Positions 47,360 through 60,060 of a DNA stretch of 64,000 nt are shown here, one piece after another. Where the stretch lies: the NCBI GenBank assembly GCA_018697195.1, contig CM031857.1:99014256-99078255 (forward strand), written 5' to 3'. Made by a program: the position numbers and the translations under genes. The notes under the pieces are model-generated. The model ran no database searches. It was not told where the DNA came from and saw nothing but the letters and a program-made list of their open reading frames with translations. Every line of letters begins with the position of its first letter. Within the stretch, counting starts at the first letter, position 1. This DNA comes from Certhia americana. Lineage: Eukaryota; Chordata; Aves; Passeriformes; Certhiidae.

Positions 47360-49152
47360 ATAACTTTGTCTGAGAGGTATAGTCCTTCTGTCAATACTCA
47401 CCTCACAGAGAGGCTTGCTCATAACCCTGGGCCCTGCATTTCTACTGCCCTGGCACCAGGCTCTATTTCCTGAGATGCAATGGCAAATTCAGAAGTTCTC
47501 TCTGTGCAATTTCTTCAGCTTTAAACATATAAATTTGCAACCATTTAATTTGAACATGCGGTCAAGAAAAAAAAATATTGCAGTAAAATAGTAGTTTAGG
47601 AAAATTGCATGAAGGATTTATTAATGATGCATGTGGTAAAAGTTATCAAATCACAAAGGTGAATTAAACCCCATATTTTTAATGCTCTATTAAAACCAAG
47701 CATTTTCCTCTGTGCCACAACGTATCTTTAAATAGAAAGGGGCAGTTAAGTAACTGATTTCATGGAGGAAATTGGCCACATAAGCAAAGAGAGAGCTGCC
47801 AATCTCTAATGACTTTCCTGAGAGCTCCGCAGTGAAAGTGGGAATGACAGAACAAAAAAGTGAGCAGGATCATCAGAAAAAGTAGTGGTTTCATGCATTT
47901 TGAATCCAAATACTAGTGCCTCTGCCTGCTTTATAACTTGCTCATATTGCAGTAAATCCTAAACTTATTTCTTAAAGGCTCATCTGAAGCCTTATCTGGT
48001 CATTCTGTCATTGCAAACTTTTCAGGCAGGAAAAGTGGCAGTGAATATAGATCACTGATTTGATAACTTAGATCAAAGCAAGTGTTGGAGTGACCATGTC
48101 TTGCTAAGGAAGACCTATGAAACAATTCTGTTTTCCATGAGTTCAAGTGGTTCTAAATCTTTGTTCCCAGCTGTACCAGTTTTAATTATCTGAAGTGTTT
48201 TTAACAGTAGTTAAGAGAATGAGTGCCCTGAAGCTGCTGAAGCTGAGGAAGGATTCACAGATTATATGAAGAGTGTAAGTGTGTGCACCCAGCACAACCA
48301 TGGTCCTCACATGTCTGTGCTGGAACAGTGCCAGGGTGCCCTACTGCTGCCTTCTCGTCCTCTGAAATTTGCTTTTCTCCCATGGAATTGAACTAAGATA
48401 TTAAAGGTGGAGATAAACTGTGCAGTATTTTGTCCAATTAAACCTTGTGGATGAGAAGAGCTTTCAAATCTTAGCATGAACCTATTTCTTATGATTTCAG
48501 TAGACTTTGTGGAGGACAGTACACCAGCACTGAAGGTCAAGTCTGAACAAACAACATGAAATTAGTGCAGGTTATGCAAAAGAGATTATTTTACCTAGTG
48601 CTTCATAAACAAGCAATAATACATGAATCTTATTTTTTAAGGTATCATGAAAGTATTTTTCAATGTTAGTGTTTTTCTCATTTCCTTTACAGTCAAGTAG
48701 ACAGTTTCCAATTATTTCAGATCAGAGTGCTTTGTATTTTTCCTCACATGCTGATAACAACGACTTCAGATCTCATACTTAAAAATCCCACGCCTGTTTA
48801 ATCTGAAGGACATTAAATCACAGAAAAATGTGAAAGAATTAAAAAGCACATCCCTACTTACACTTAGCTTGTTGTGTAGGGTGAAGATAATTTGTGCTGC
48901 CTTCTGTATTTGTTTATGTTTTTATGTTAACTCTGGGTGACAGAAATGATCTAATTTTCTGCAGAACATTTCTATACTCAAATTCTTCATTACCACCCTC
49001 TCTCCCCAAGCTCCTGCTTCCCTTTTTTGTTAAATATCATGAATGCTTTGGGTATCAATGTTATGGTAGTGAAGGTAGAACATGTAGACTCAACAACAGG
49101 TGGGACCTACTGCCATCAGCTGAGCCCAAGGTAACTTCAAACAGACCATAAG

Positions 49153-49186
49153 GGACATCTCCTGAAGAAGGACATCTCCTGAAGAA
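49153..49186 (+). repeat. 17-base perfect tandem duplication
   Basis: GGACATCTCCTGAAGAA is present twice without a gap or mismatch, which suggests a recent duplication. Confidence 0.95.
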
Positions 49187-49599
49187 TGTAGGCTAGGGCA
49201 CAGTAGAATCACATGGTCCTGCTGCAGGGTTGTCATTGGGAGCATGAAGTGTCCAGTGCTCCCAGAGTCAGATCTCATGGCCTTCAGGTAAAGCATCATT
49301 ACTTTTAGAGGGAGTCTGGAATTTCTGATGTAGTGATTTACTTAAAGTATGGAGTAAACATCATCAAGTAAACTCCTTAAAGTAAACTCCAAATCGAATT
49401 AATGTTGCCTTTCATACAAAGAAAAGACGCTTAATTGCTTACAAGATAGCAGCCTTGGAAAACTAAACTCTCTTGGTGTTAGATCCTTATATCCTATCTG
49501 TGGGAGAAATTCTGTGATTAGTAAGGTGGTGTGGGAACACCCATTACTTTTTCTTGACAAGGTACCAAAAAGATGAAATTTCAGAAAAAATCAGATGAA

Positions 49600-49935
49600 A
49601 AATCACATAATCACTGAGGCTGAAAGGGCACCTCTGGAGATTTCCCTGTCTGACCCTTGCTCAAGCAAGGCTAGCTACAGCAACCTGCTCAGGACTGCAT
49701 CCAGTTGGGTTTTGAGTACCTCAAAGGTGGGGATACCTCTCTGGACAATCTATTCTTGTGTTTTGTCTACTTCATGGTAAAAGAAGTATTTTCTTGTATT
49801 CAGGGACAATTTCATATGTAGTTCGTGTCCATTGTCTTTTGCCCTGTTTCTGGGCACCGCTGAACAGAATCCGGTGTTCTTCTTCATTCTCTTCTACTAG
49901 GAATTCTACACATTCCCTAAAATCAGAAGTCTCTG
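49600..49935 (-). mobile_element. CR1 3'-end copy, - strand
   Basis: AATCACATAATCACTGAGGC, GCAACCTGCTCAGGACTGCA, CCAGTTGGGTTTTGAGTACC and AAAGGTGGGGATACCTCTCT reproduce a reverse CR1 3' region in order. Coding similarity fades after 49935. The copy is 5'-truncated and diverged. Confidence 0.9.
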
Positions 49936-52352
49936 TCACTACTATGCTGTAATGTTATGGTGCCAAGGATATTAACTATATTTTTTCCATATATTTTTTT
50001 AGCTGTTCTCGTGTTATTGCATTCTAGCTAATTTTATACTTAATATTCTTTTTTTTTTAACACAAGTATAATTGTCATGTGAGAAGATGGAAAAAAAATT
50101 TTACCCAGTAATTTTGCATGAATGACAGCATTCCATCCTTGTAAGATTTGGAGGGTGAAGTGATTCCTTTTTCCGGACTGACTGGAAAAAGTATAGAGAA
50201 GCTATGTAAGGCCCTTACTGATCTGAAATGGAAGATGGGTGCAGGAAAAAGGAGCGCTGACTTGTGGGCACACAATTTGTGGTGATTTGGAATGGGGCTG
50301 TGGCTGAGCCTCATCCCCAGTAGGCTACAGCTGTATGAGACAGGTGAGCAGTGCTGAAGGTAAAGGGACCTGGAATGATGAGGGCCATGAACCAATCACA
50401 GAAGGGTGGAGGAGTCACACAGGTGTAATGTATGCAGGATAACTGGTGTAAAAGGATGTTCAGAAGAACAAGAACTCAGTGGTGCTTGGAACCTTTCATG
50501 GAGTCAGTTGTGCGTTCTCCCTCACTGACCTTCAAAGGTAAATACAATGTGAGAAGAGTTGCTTTGACTGTAACTGAATAATGACAACCAGATAAGGAGA
50601 AGTTAGCTTGGAAGCAGAGGAGCAAGAGGAAGGAAATTGTTAGAGTTCAGATCACATACACTGAGACGATAATTTCCATTCTCACATGTGAGATTCTTCT
50701 GTTCAGTGAGAAAGTATCATTGATTTTACTCACAGAGTTATGGTAGAAATGAGAATAAGCATCAAAAATCTCTACCACTGTAAGTGAAATCTGTTCATCA
50801 CCATTTCCTCCACTCTCCATCAAAGAAGGTGGGGCAAGAGTTCTCAAAGGACAAAAAAGTGGGGTAAGAATACTAAAAGAGACAGTACTAGCAAAAAATG
50901 AAAGGGCATTGAGTGATTTGCCTCCAAGTGTAGATATGATGTCCTACACAGCTGCAAAAAAGTTGAAGACATTAAGCATATGAAAAATGAGCTTTATGGC
51001 TGGTGTTGGCTGGATTTTGGTTTTTTTTTTTTGTGCCATTCTCTCTGCTCCATGCTCTGTGCGAGCAGTGAGAGGAGACAGAAACATCACCTGTTTGCTC
51101 AGTAGGAATTCTATTGTCCCTCAATCTCAGTGAAGCAAAAGCTGGAGAATATTTGCTGCCTGGTCATAGCCAGTTCAGGTATGCAATGCTGTGGGCAAGG
51201 AGTGGTGGAGCCTAAGGGCACATCTGGAGAGTCTGGCCTCAGTTGTCTCTGACAGGAGCTTCCCTACTTATGGCAGTAACTGGTCTACAATCACTCTGTG
51301 ATTCATATCGCTGGGCTAAAACATATTGCAAAGAGAGTAGAAGCTTGCAGCTCTGCTTTGAGGGTGGATAAGAGGGTGAAAAGCGAGAGAGAAGTACCTC
51401 TGTCTAATCTAGGGTAGGTAGTCTGTCCCTCAAATAGTCATCTACAGGTTAACAGTGGAAAAGATTTCAGTTTATTTCTCTTTCTCTGTATCTCCTTGGA
51501 ACATTCTGCCCTGCCTCAGGACATTCTCCCTCATTGCTTCCCTGCTGTACAGGAATGGACTTGGGACATAACAGATGTTGTAAGGAGCCGGTTTCCATGT
51601 GGATCTTCTAGTGCTGCTTTGGTCTCACCCCAGTCCCAAATTGCAGAATACTTCCTACATCTCCTTGCCCAGGGAAATAGAGCTTCTGTCACCACAAGTG
51701 AATTTATTTTCTCTTGCTTAGAGTTTTCCTCTCTGGATTGCTGATCTTTGATGATTTTCACTGATGTTATGTTGGTGAAAGCTCTGGGAAATATTTCTTC
51801 AGCTATTTTTTTGCCTCTAATAATCTGATGTGGTCTTCTGATACGAGAAAGTGAAGAATCTGCTTTCTGCTTTGGTTTCTCATCAATGTATTTGGACACT
51901 CATTTAAACATCACTGCAATTTACATCACACATTTCTACTCAACTCCTTAGAGATCAAAGAAAATACTTTTATTTGATCAAATGATCTCATGGGGGAAAA
52001 GGTGGCAAAATCCTAAAGTGGAGGGAAGACAAGGAAGAACAGAAACAATTTCAGTGCTTAGGACAGGAACCTTAGGATTAGACACCTTTAAGATGGAGCA
52101 TGTGTTTTTGTGAAGGTTGGAAGAGACAAGCAGAGGGAGAAGATAAACAGAATGTGAATAGTAATACTTGTGATGTCAGCCAGGAGAAAAAGGATGGCTG
52201 AAAAAAACAGTGCTGAGAAAATAAAACAAAAATATAAGAAAGGAGAGATACAGTTACCCATCCCTGAAATTCCTCTCTCTATGTTCTTCATTCTACCTGT
52301 AAATATGGTGCTGCCAGGGTGCATTGCTTCAATGGTCATTTCTTGGACCATT
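49936..52352. other. Unique DNA, no gene recognised
   Basis: A 12-base T run lies at 51021-51032. A 122-codon - strand frame (51531-51899) and its + shadow (51496-51744) have no family resemblance or splice context I can support. Confidence 0.5.
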
Positions 52353-52600
52353 GAATCACAGAATTTGCTGAGTGGGAAGGGAGCCATCAGGATCATCGAG
52401 TCCAACTCCTGACCCTGCACAGGACACCCCAGGAATCACACCATAGGCCTAAAAGCATTGTCCAAAATCTCCTTGAACTCAGACACGCTTAGTGCTGTGA
52501 GCACCTTTCTGGGGAGACTGTTCCAGTGCGCAACCACTCTCTGGGTGAAAAAACATTTTTCTAATAAATATATCCTTTCTATTAAACATAACTTATATCC
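52353..52600 (-). mobile_element. CR1 3'-end copy (passerine-type subfamily), - strand
   Basis: GAATCACAGAATTTGCTGAG, CGAGTCCAACTCCTGACCCT, CACAGGACACCCCAGGAATC and GGAGACTGTTCCAGTGCGCA match in order the reverse 3' end of a CR1 subfamily common in songbirds. A - strand frame reads RVVAHWNSLPRKVLTALSVSEF, the last ORF2 residues. Similarity ends near 52600 in AT-rich sequence. It looks less diverged than most other copies here. Confidence 0.9.
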
Positions 52601-55204
52601 CTTAATGTCAGCCTCAGACAATCAGGCAACAAAAGACCAAGGCATGCAAACGTAAAGCTCCTGTGAGAGAATGGGTCATTCTGTTCCGTTTTCATACCTT
52701 TCCTCACAAAGGCTTTGAGCAGGTGGGAAAACAGTGCTAATCAAAGTGCACAATAACAAAAAATCCAGAGGCAGCATGAGGATATCAGATGAGGTCTCTC
52801 ACAACCTGACAGTAGTTGGATGAATGTGATATACACAGAATGACAGCTCCCAAGCACTGGCAGAGATATGAGTTCCTTGAACATATTTCATACTGAAATA
52901 AGAGGAAAGTTTTTGAGTAACTGCTCTGTGCACACTGGGATACTGGCTCCCGAATCCAAGCCTGAGAACACAGAGTCTGATCTGCACAAGGATATCAGAG
53001 GCACTCCCCAAGATGCTGGCGGGAAGGTAGGAATGTCTGCACCCCAGAGAAGCCTTCCTGGTGGCCTCCACTCTGGGAATGCCACAGCTTAGTAGTTCCT
53101 CTCCTTGCAATAGAAAAACACAGAAAGTGTGGACAGGTGATATCACAGAACATCAGCTGAGGTTCCTATTGCTGCTAATGCTGACAGAGCTGAATGAGCA
53201 GAAGAAACAACTTAAAATGTTGAGACCCCAGAGTAAATACTCCCTAAAACTCTGCCACTTTAAAGCTGATATAAAGGGGTTTACTCACATGGGTATTCCC
53301 ATGTATTAAAATGGGATTGCTCATGTGAACACATCAGGTCTTAGGCAATGTTTGGAGTATTTTTTTCCTACATATAAAGTTTTAATGTAACTATTGTTGT
53401 CTTGTCTTACAAAGATAAACAGATTTTTAACATGGTATGTCATACTGTTACCTCTTTCTAGTAAGGTTTTATAAATACTGCTTTACTTGATTTTTTGATA
53501 TTATTTGCCTCTCTTTACTATATCATTGATAATGCAGATATTTATTTCAAACTGATGAGAATGTTTTTATCACAATTTATTTTACTGACTATATTGAAAT
53601 GAGTTATATAATGATAATATATAGTTATAATATATTTATATATAAGCATTAATATATCTAGTAATATATAGTTATAAATGAATATAATGCAAATATATCA
53701 TGTGCAATTTCCTCTTATATCAGTAAATTCGCATTCTTTTTAATCACTTTGTATGAAGGCTTGGTTCCTCAAATCCAGTGTATCTTGTTTCCTGCTTTTA
53801 TCTTTAGCAGATATTGCTGACCTTCAGCCAAATGCTATTCTCATAATCAGGTAATATAACCACAAACTTTAAGCTTCTTCCCAGCTTTATCCTTTCTCAC
53901 GTATGATGGATGAGCTCTGTGTAAGCTGTAGCCACCAGTATCAGCATTCAGGTGCATGCACTGGAGATAATGGGCAGCTTTGCTGTACCTAAGGGAACTG
54001 AGATCCAAGGGAATGAGGCAAGCTGAACAGAAGAGCTGCAGTAAAAGAGTTTGGCAAACTTTTTCACAGGACAACGACAGTGACCTGCTTATTGCCTTCT
54101 ATTTAAGAATCACCTGGAAGTAAGCTTTGCCACAGTGCTTGCTTAAGCTCCTTTGAATTAATTGCTCTAGCTCTCAGCCTTATTATTAATGTGTACTTTG
54201 TCACTGATAATCCAATTCATGTGTTTTATACCTCCTCCTTGGCTCAAAATCTCATTGAATCTCCAAAGAGAGAGGTGTTGCCTTCTAGTGTGCCCACAAA
54301 TTTGTGTAAACCTCTGCAAAATCAGGTCCAGGGGCCCTGTCTTTAAAAATTTTTACTGAGAATCTGCCACACAATGGATTTTCAAAACTGTATTAACAAA
54401 AAAAGTGAACAATGTGTTTAATGAACATTTAAATATATTATTCTGTCACATGTGTGCATGTTTAAAGTGTTTCATGTATCACTGTGATAGGTGAAACACA
54501 AAATTTATATACAAATCATTTAATCATTGCCTAATATAGACTCCAAACAGCAAAGCAGAACATGAACATTGCCTCTGACTCAGATGAATCCCAGTGTTTA
54601 AGACATTACTAGTAAGTAATGGGTGACTTTTGGGAAGTTAATTGATCATCTCAAAGATTTCTCCGTCTGGACAGTTAACATCATCATATAAATGAAATCA
54701 TTATTCTACTGTTTTATTAGCTCAGGAGAGATAATGAATAGGTCACGTAAAACAGTTGAACACCTTGTCTTTAAAACAAGGGGGCAGCTAATTAACAGGA
54801 TGCTAGGGTGATAACTTTTATTCTCACTGCCCTTGCTTGTCTTCTTTATGTTGAAAAATAGAGCTTCTAAGCTCTCTGAAACATTTACAAAGTTCCACAG
54901 AGCTTTCTGCAATTCCTACATGAAGCTGATCATTTTCCTGTCATTTTATACTAAATGTTTTATAAACTCTTCACTGATGACTGGAAAATGAGGTTTTATT
55001 TACAAACAACATAACCCTTGGGAAAAAATGAGGTGATTAGAAAAGCAGAAGTAACAATATGCAAGAATGCAGCTTTAATTAAATTACTTACATGGGGGGG
55101 GAAACATTCTAGGATATTTTTCATTAGCTCAGGACTGGTAAAGAAAAGCATATTCTACTAAAAAGGGTTCAGCTATTTTCAGTACCTAAACCCAAATATA
55201 TACA
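52601..55204. other. Unique AT-rich DNA, no gene recognised
   Basis: It includes the AT-rich patch at about 53590-53700. Open frames near 52800-53150 occur on both strands and have no recognised family. Eight consecutive G stand at about 55094. Confidence 0.5.
53590..53700. repeat. AT-rich low-complexity patch
   Basis: Repeated ATATATAGTTATAA and TTATATATAA words with almost no G or C. Confidence 0.85.
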
Positions 55205-55560
55205 TTTTAAAATTGAAAGGTCAGTAGGTACCTTAAGATAACATCTACTCTATCAACTTCTTGGAAGGCAGTATCAAGATGTATTATTCTTGCCCCTTCT
55301 TTGTCTAACCACTTCTTGAAAGTCTCTAATAATGTAGGTATCCTTTGTCTGTCCAACAGCATACCCCAATGTTTTATTTAACTTGTTTTTCTTTTTTTCC
55401 TCATGTTTGCACAAACTCTTCCATGCATCAGCTTAAGCTGTATCTTGTCTTATTTGCTACAGATTTGGAAAGCAGTTTATTTTGTTCTTCTTTGGACCAG
55501 CTTTTGATGTACTTTTGTATTTTTCTCATATTCCTTGTTCAGCATTCTCCTCTTAGTGCC
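55205..55560 (-). mobile_element. Ancient CR1 3'-end copy, - strand
   Basis: GTCTAACCACTTCTTGAAAG, TGTCTGTCCAAC and GACCAGCTTTTGATGTACTT, with TTTCTCATATTCC, follow the reverse 3' region of older amniote CR1 lineages ('GTCTAACCTGCTCTTAAAAATCTC ... ACAACCTTTTATGTACTTGAAAACTGTTATCATGTCCC'). It differs from the bird-type CR1 copies elsewhere in the window and is much more diverged. The 140-codon + frame over it is antisense noise. Confidence 0.75.
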
Positions 55561-58500
55561 AAGAAACCTAAGTTTATGTTCTTCCTTGAAGATCAGGTTT
55601 GCTTTACTTCTGAAGGGTTTTGGCACTTTCCTATGGATTCTGCCCTCCAAACCTTACTGAAGTTAATTTATATATTAACTACTCTCCTTCCCTTTTTACC
55701 CCCAAAACCTTGTCCTGTCATAACACATTTGATTTTCTTGACAAGATTTTTCTTGACAAACTCATGACCTCAGTCATGACCCACAAACTTATTCTTTACA
55801 GGGCAAGACATCAAATCCTCATCTTTTTCATCTCTAAAGTATAAGCCAGATGTGAAGTTTCTCATTATTGATTAATAGTTTTTGCATCCTTATTTTTATC
55901 ACAGCATCCAAGGGACTGAGAACATAAGAATATGAAATGGAATGTGGGGTTTGAACATTCTTCTGAGACCTGTAAATAAACGATCAGCTCAAGTATAGTG
56001 TATGAGTGTCAGTGAAACCTGTAAAAATTCCTGAAGTCTTATCTGTCTGGTGAGCTTGTCTTAGAAGATATGGTGGTCTTATAACACACAAAGAATTTGA
56101 GCATCTGTGTCAAGGTGAAACAGAACATCTTTTGTGTGGCCGCTGCAAGGCTGAAGGTTATTGCTTTCCCAAGGACCCTCTGCTCAGAATGGCACTGATG
56201 AAAGGTCAGATAACCAGTGGAGATCAGCAATAGTGTGGAACTGTGTAATCAGATAGTCATAAAGCTTGCCAAGTAATAGAACAACAAAACAGATTGGTCT
56301 TATCCATAAAAACTCATGATGTAACTGGAAACCTATAATACAGGTAAGAAAATAAATATACAAGCATCCTGATAATTTCATTTCCATTTAGTAGTTTCTC
56401 CCCCAAAGTTTGTTTTCCCATTGGAAAACTCTCCTCATGGGTTATTATAAAAGCACTTCTCTGGCCTTTGATAGTGTTTCTCCTCCCACACATTTTCATA
56501 GCCTTCTCCCTGCATGTCTGTCCTTAAAATGTGAGTAGGAAAAACAGAGCAACAGTAAAGACAGTAAGACTTCTTGCTCCCCCATGAAAAACAGCATAGC
56601 AGCAGATATAGAAGATCCCTCTCACTTCCTTGCAGAATAAAACTAACAAACATGAAGTTGCATGAGGGAGTGCTCTCCTCAGTTCCTCTGAAGAAAATAA
56701 AATACACATGACATTAGTAAGGAAGTCCTGCTTTGTCACTTAGTACATTTTCAAAAACATGCTATTGTTGCTAAGAATCATATAGAATAAAAGTAATAAT
56801 GCAATAAATGGTCCTTATGGGTTTTGGCACAATTTCATCCTTGAGAAGTCTCCTTCAGGGGGGCCCCAAGCAGACATTTGTGCAACGAATAGGAGTGCAG
56901 GAGATGGAATATCACATCTGCTGCCGAGTTTATACCCTGCATAGCACTGCTGGCAAGTAGGCACACAGCAGGAAACAGTGCAGCGCAAATGTGGAAGGTT
57001 CAAGGGGGATTTAGGGGAATAGGGAATTCAGGTGTTATTTCAGGCCTCCTGTGGAAGCATGCTGGCTGGCAACCATATACCTGTAATCCTCTTCTCCCCT
57101 TTCACCAGACCAGCACTAGATTAATTCTCATGTCTATTGCTGACAGGTTTACGAATTACCTCATTAGTTCCTGTGAGTGTGTGAGAACAAATAAGCAAAG
57201 ACAAAACAAAGACAAAAATTCCAGAGCAGCCTGGAATTCTTTTTTCATGCAACACAATAGTATGGTATAAGGAATTAATGCAACAGCAACAAAAAAATTC
57301 CTGGTCAAAATAATTACATTTCATTTATGTCAGCTGCAGAGAGGAATATGTGGTTTGATAATTTATTGGAACACTGTATTGATCAATCTTATAACATTTT
57401 CCTTGAGATATGCACTCAAACTTTACCCACAGGTACTTTCTGTGTATTGACCTACTACTAAGTTGCCATGAAATTATTTTCTTTTTTTTTTTTTTTTTTT
57501 TGTAATTGTTTTACAGTATTATGTTTGTTCTAAGAAACTCCAGTTCTATATGAATGAGAACCATTGTAAAAATACATATTGTAGAAATACACATTAAAAA
57601 TATAAACAATAGCTACAGCTGTGAATATGTTTTCAAGATGAAAGAAAGGGTCTTTCTTCCTCTATAAAATATTTAAATATTTAAATATATTGACTACATA
57701 TTAATCTTGCCTTGCCTAGATGAGCAAGCCTGTTTTGGGGAAAGCAATCCTGCATATACATTTTTAAAGCTAAAAACCTGCTGAGCTTCCTAAAGTCTTT
57801 AAGTTTGTCTTAAGGGAGCTAGTTTTCAGTCATATATTTAAAAAGACCATCTCCTTGTTGCCCATGCTCTGCCAAGTTTACAGCTTAGCCTGAAGAGTAG
57901 CATTGTCTGCAAAACAATGTGCAAAAAAACCATGTTCATTTTTTTGTGTGATTTTCTCTGTTTTGCCAAACATGAATGCATAAAGTCTGTCATTAAGTGC
58001 CTGAAAAATTAGTTTTCATTAGCACAGTCAGCAACTTGCATACACATTTTTGAGGTATTTTCGTACTTTTGAAATACATACACTAACTTTTAGAGCCAAA
58101 GCTCTAAATTTATTTTTTTTTGAGATGACAGACTTGGACTGCAAGTCTGAAAGTTAAATGGGTGAAATAGGATGCCTGGATTAAAAATTGCTTTCTAGAC
58201 ATCTTAGAAAGTAAGTGGAAGGCAGAATTTCAGAAGGACAGTACTAAGAGTGCACAAATCATACAGGAATGAATACATTACAGAAAGTATCAGACAGTAT
58301 AAATGAAATTAGATGATGTACCATGGAATTTTTGTGTATGGAAATTTCACACCTAAACAGGCAGAGAGAAGGGTGGCAGCAGTGTGAATGACAGTCCATG
58401 CCACCAATGGAGCCAGTAACTGCAGAGAGCTAGAAGTCATGAGATGCTGCTTACCATGGAGCCATCCAGATGGGAAGGGGATTTGGAAGGTCTCTACATC

Positions 58501-58744
58501 AAAGTAGGGCCACCTCTAGTGTCAGACTGTGTTGCTCAGAGCTTCTGTTTTAAAAAACCAGAGTTTTTAAAACCAACAAGGATGGAGGTGGCATGGCCAC
58601 CTTCCAAAAATGACTGAAGTGGCCTCACAATGACACTGAGCAGCTCTCTTGCCACTCAAGGGTGTATTCGTCAGACACCATTGGCGTAGGAATCTCAAGA
58701 GTTCCTGAACTTGATTTTCCTCTAGCCATGGTGACTTTTCTTTG
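55561..58744. other. Unique AT-rich DNA, no gene recognised
   Basis: A 20-base T run lies at 57482-57501 and an ATATTTAA tandem at about 57667-57687. No coding frame is convincing. Confidence 0.5.
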
Positions 58745-59130
58745 CTTCAGACTTTTTCACTGGTCTCAGGAGCCTGTAATTCATTCCTAAAGGCTAGTGT
58801 CAATAGGAAAGACCAAGGCAAAGAAAACATTGAGAACCTCAGGCTTTTCTGTGTCTCTTGCTGCTGACAACAAATGGGGATGCTGCCCCATTTGGAAGCA
58901 GGCAGATATATTCCCTCATTTTCCTTTTTCTGCTATTTATCAGTAGAAGCCCTTCTTGTTCCCTTTCACCTGTTGTTTTTTTTCCACTCCTGTGCTTATC
59001 TTGTTTATGTTAGAGTTTAGTGATGAGGTCCTTTTTATCTATGCTCATCTCCTGCCACATATGCTTGATATTCTGCTCATTGGGTTGGTCCATTTTTGAG
59101 CTTGGAGAAGCCTGCCAGAGAATCCATGGG
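58745..59130 (-). mobile_element. CR1 ORF2 internal fragment, - strand
   Basis: The - strand translates to DTEKPEVLNVFFALVF (about 58800-58850), matching the CR1 linker between endonuclease and RT ('DTEKAEVLNAFFASVF'), and to VKGNKKGF further up (about 58950-58975). Beyond it, GAGCTTGGAGAAGC near 59098 matches a more upstream CR1 part, so sequence between is deleted. There is no 3' end here, which is unusual because CR1 copies normally keep it. This is a piece of a larger, broken copy. Confidence 0.8.
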
Positions 59131-59689
59131 GCTGAGAGCTGGCATAAGCATAGAAGGATTCCTCAAGGAGAAGAATTCATGAATAGTTTGTATCAGTATT
59201 TGTTGCACAAAACCTTAGCAATATTCCTAAATTGGTTATAATCTTTAGTGGGATAGGAGCTCGAAGAACCCACTCAAAACTAAGGCACGGAATATATTGT
59301 AGAATAAATTGTCAAAAAATTTAAGATTTTACTTGAATGAGATGATATTTGCTCACAGGTTTGTAGGGAGTTAGCAGAGAGACTTGCTGAATTGAAATGG
59401 ACATTAGTATATTACCTCTAGCCAAAAGAATCTCAGTTTCAGGCAAATATGAAAATGGCACTAATGTGGTTAAAATGAATCTAAGAATGGTCAAAAAAAA
59501 TCACACATTATAAAGAAAGATATCTATCAGACTGGCAAAAATAATAGGGAAATATAAAATGAAAAGACACACAAATAAATATTAATATAATGATAAGGAG
59601 TTTTGTAGAAGAAGGTAATACTTTGTACCATTTCTCAAGTTTTGAAAGGCTCAAAAGATGCAAAAAAAAGAGGGTCTGTATAAAAGAGG
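59131..59689. other. AT-rich DNA, possibly continuing the old CR1 relic
   Basis: Adenine-rich, with weak resemblance to old CR1 upstream of the recognised block. Not firm enough to call. Confidence 0.25.
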
Positions 59690-60060
59690 ATCTAATATAC
59701 AATGAGTTTTGAAAAGGCTTTAGCAAGGCTTGTCAGTAGAGGCTTTTAAAGAAATGGTCAGAAAATGAAAAAAGGAAGGTGCTCTCATGAATTACTAACT
59801 ATAAAAAACAGAAAACAACAAAAAGAGATAAATGGATTGTTTTCAAAGCAGGAAGAAAGATTGAGCATGATCAGTGACATCCTGACCAGTGCCACTCAAA
59901 ATTTTTATCAGATTAGGAAGATGACATGAATGAAGACGTGAAAAAATCCTAAGACAATATAAAATTATTCCACATAATGAAAATTAATGCTGCCTATGAA
60001 GATCTACTGAAGGGTCTTGCGATATGGAGACTGTAAAGATACAGTGGTAGGTGATAGGCT
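59690..60060 (+). mobile_element. Ancient CR1 RT-domain relic, + strand
   Basis: AGGCTTTAGCAAGGCTTGTC with AGAGGCTTTTAAAGAAATGG (about 59718-59757), AAGGTGCTCTCATGAATTAC, CCTGACCAGTGCCACTCAAA and TTTTTATCAGATTAGGAAGA, with GACATGAATGAAGACGTGAA, follow the RT region of old amniote CR1 ('AAAGGCTTTTGATAAGGTCC ... GGTCCTCTCATGG ... GACCAGTGCTACTCAACATTTTTATCAATGATCTGGAAGATGACAT'). Frames are destroyed and the 3' end is absent. It is oriented opposite to the neighbouring fragment at 58745-59130. Confidence 0.75.

Larger units (their letters stand above)
44867..49599. other. Repeat-poor AT-rich DNA, no gene recognised
   Basis: Small tandem duplications occur at 47328-47359 and 49153-49186, and an inverted repeat at 47003-47021. 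The part at about 47610-48080 has the even texture of conserved non-coding DNA. An A-rich patch lies at about 46085-46130. Confidence 0.45.

Noticed and set aside
55345..55767. 140-codon + frame rich in hydrophobic residues
   Set aside because: It overlaps an ancient CR1 in antisense. The hydrophobicity follows from T-rich DNA.
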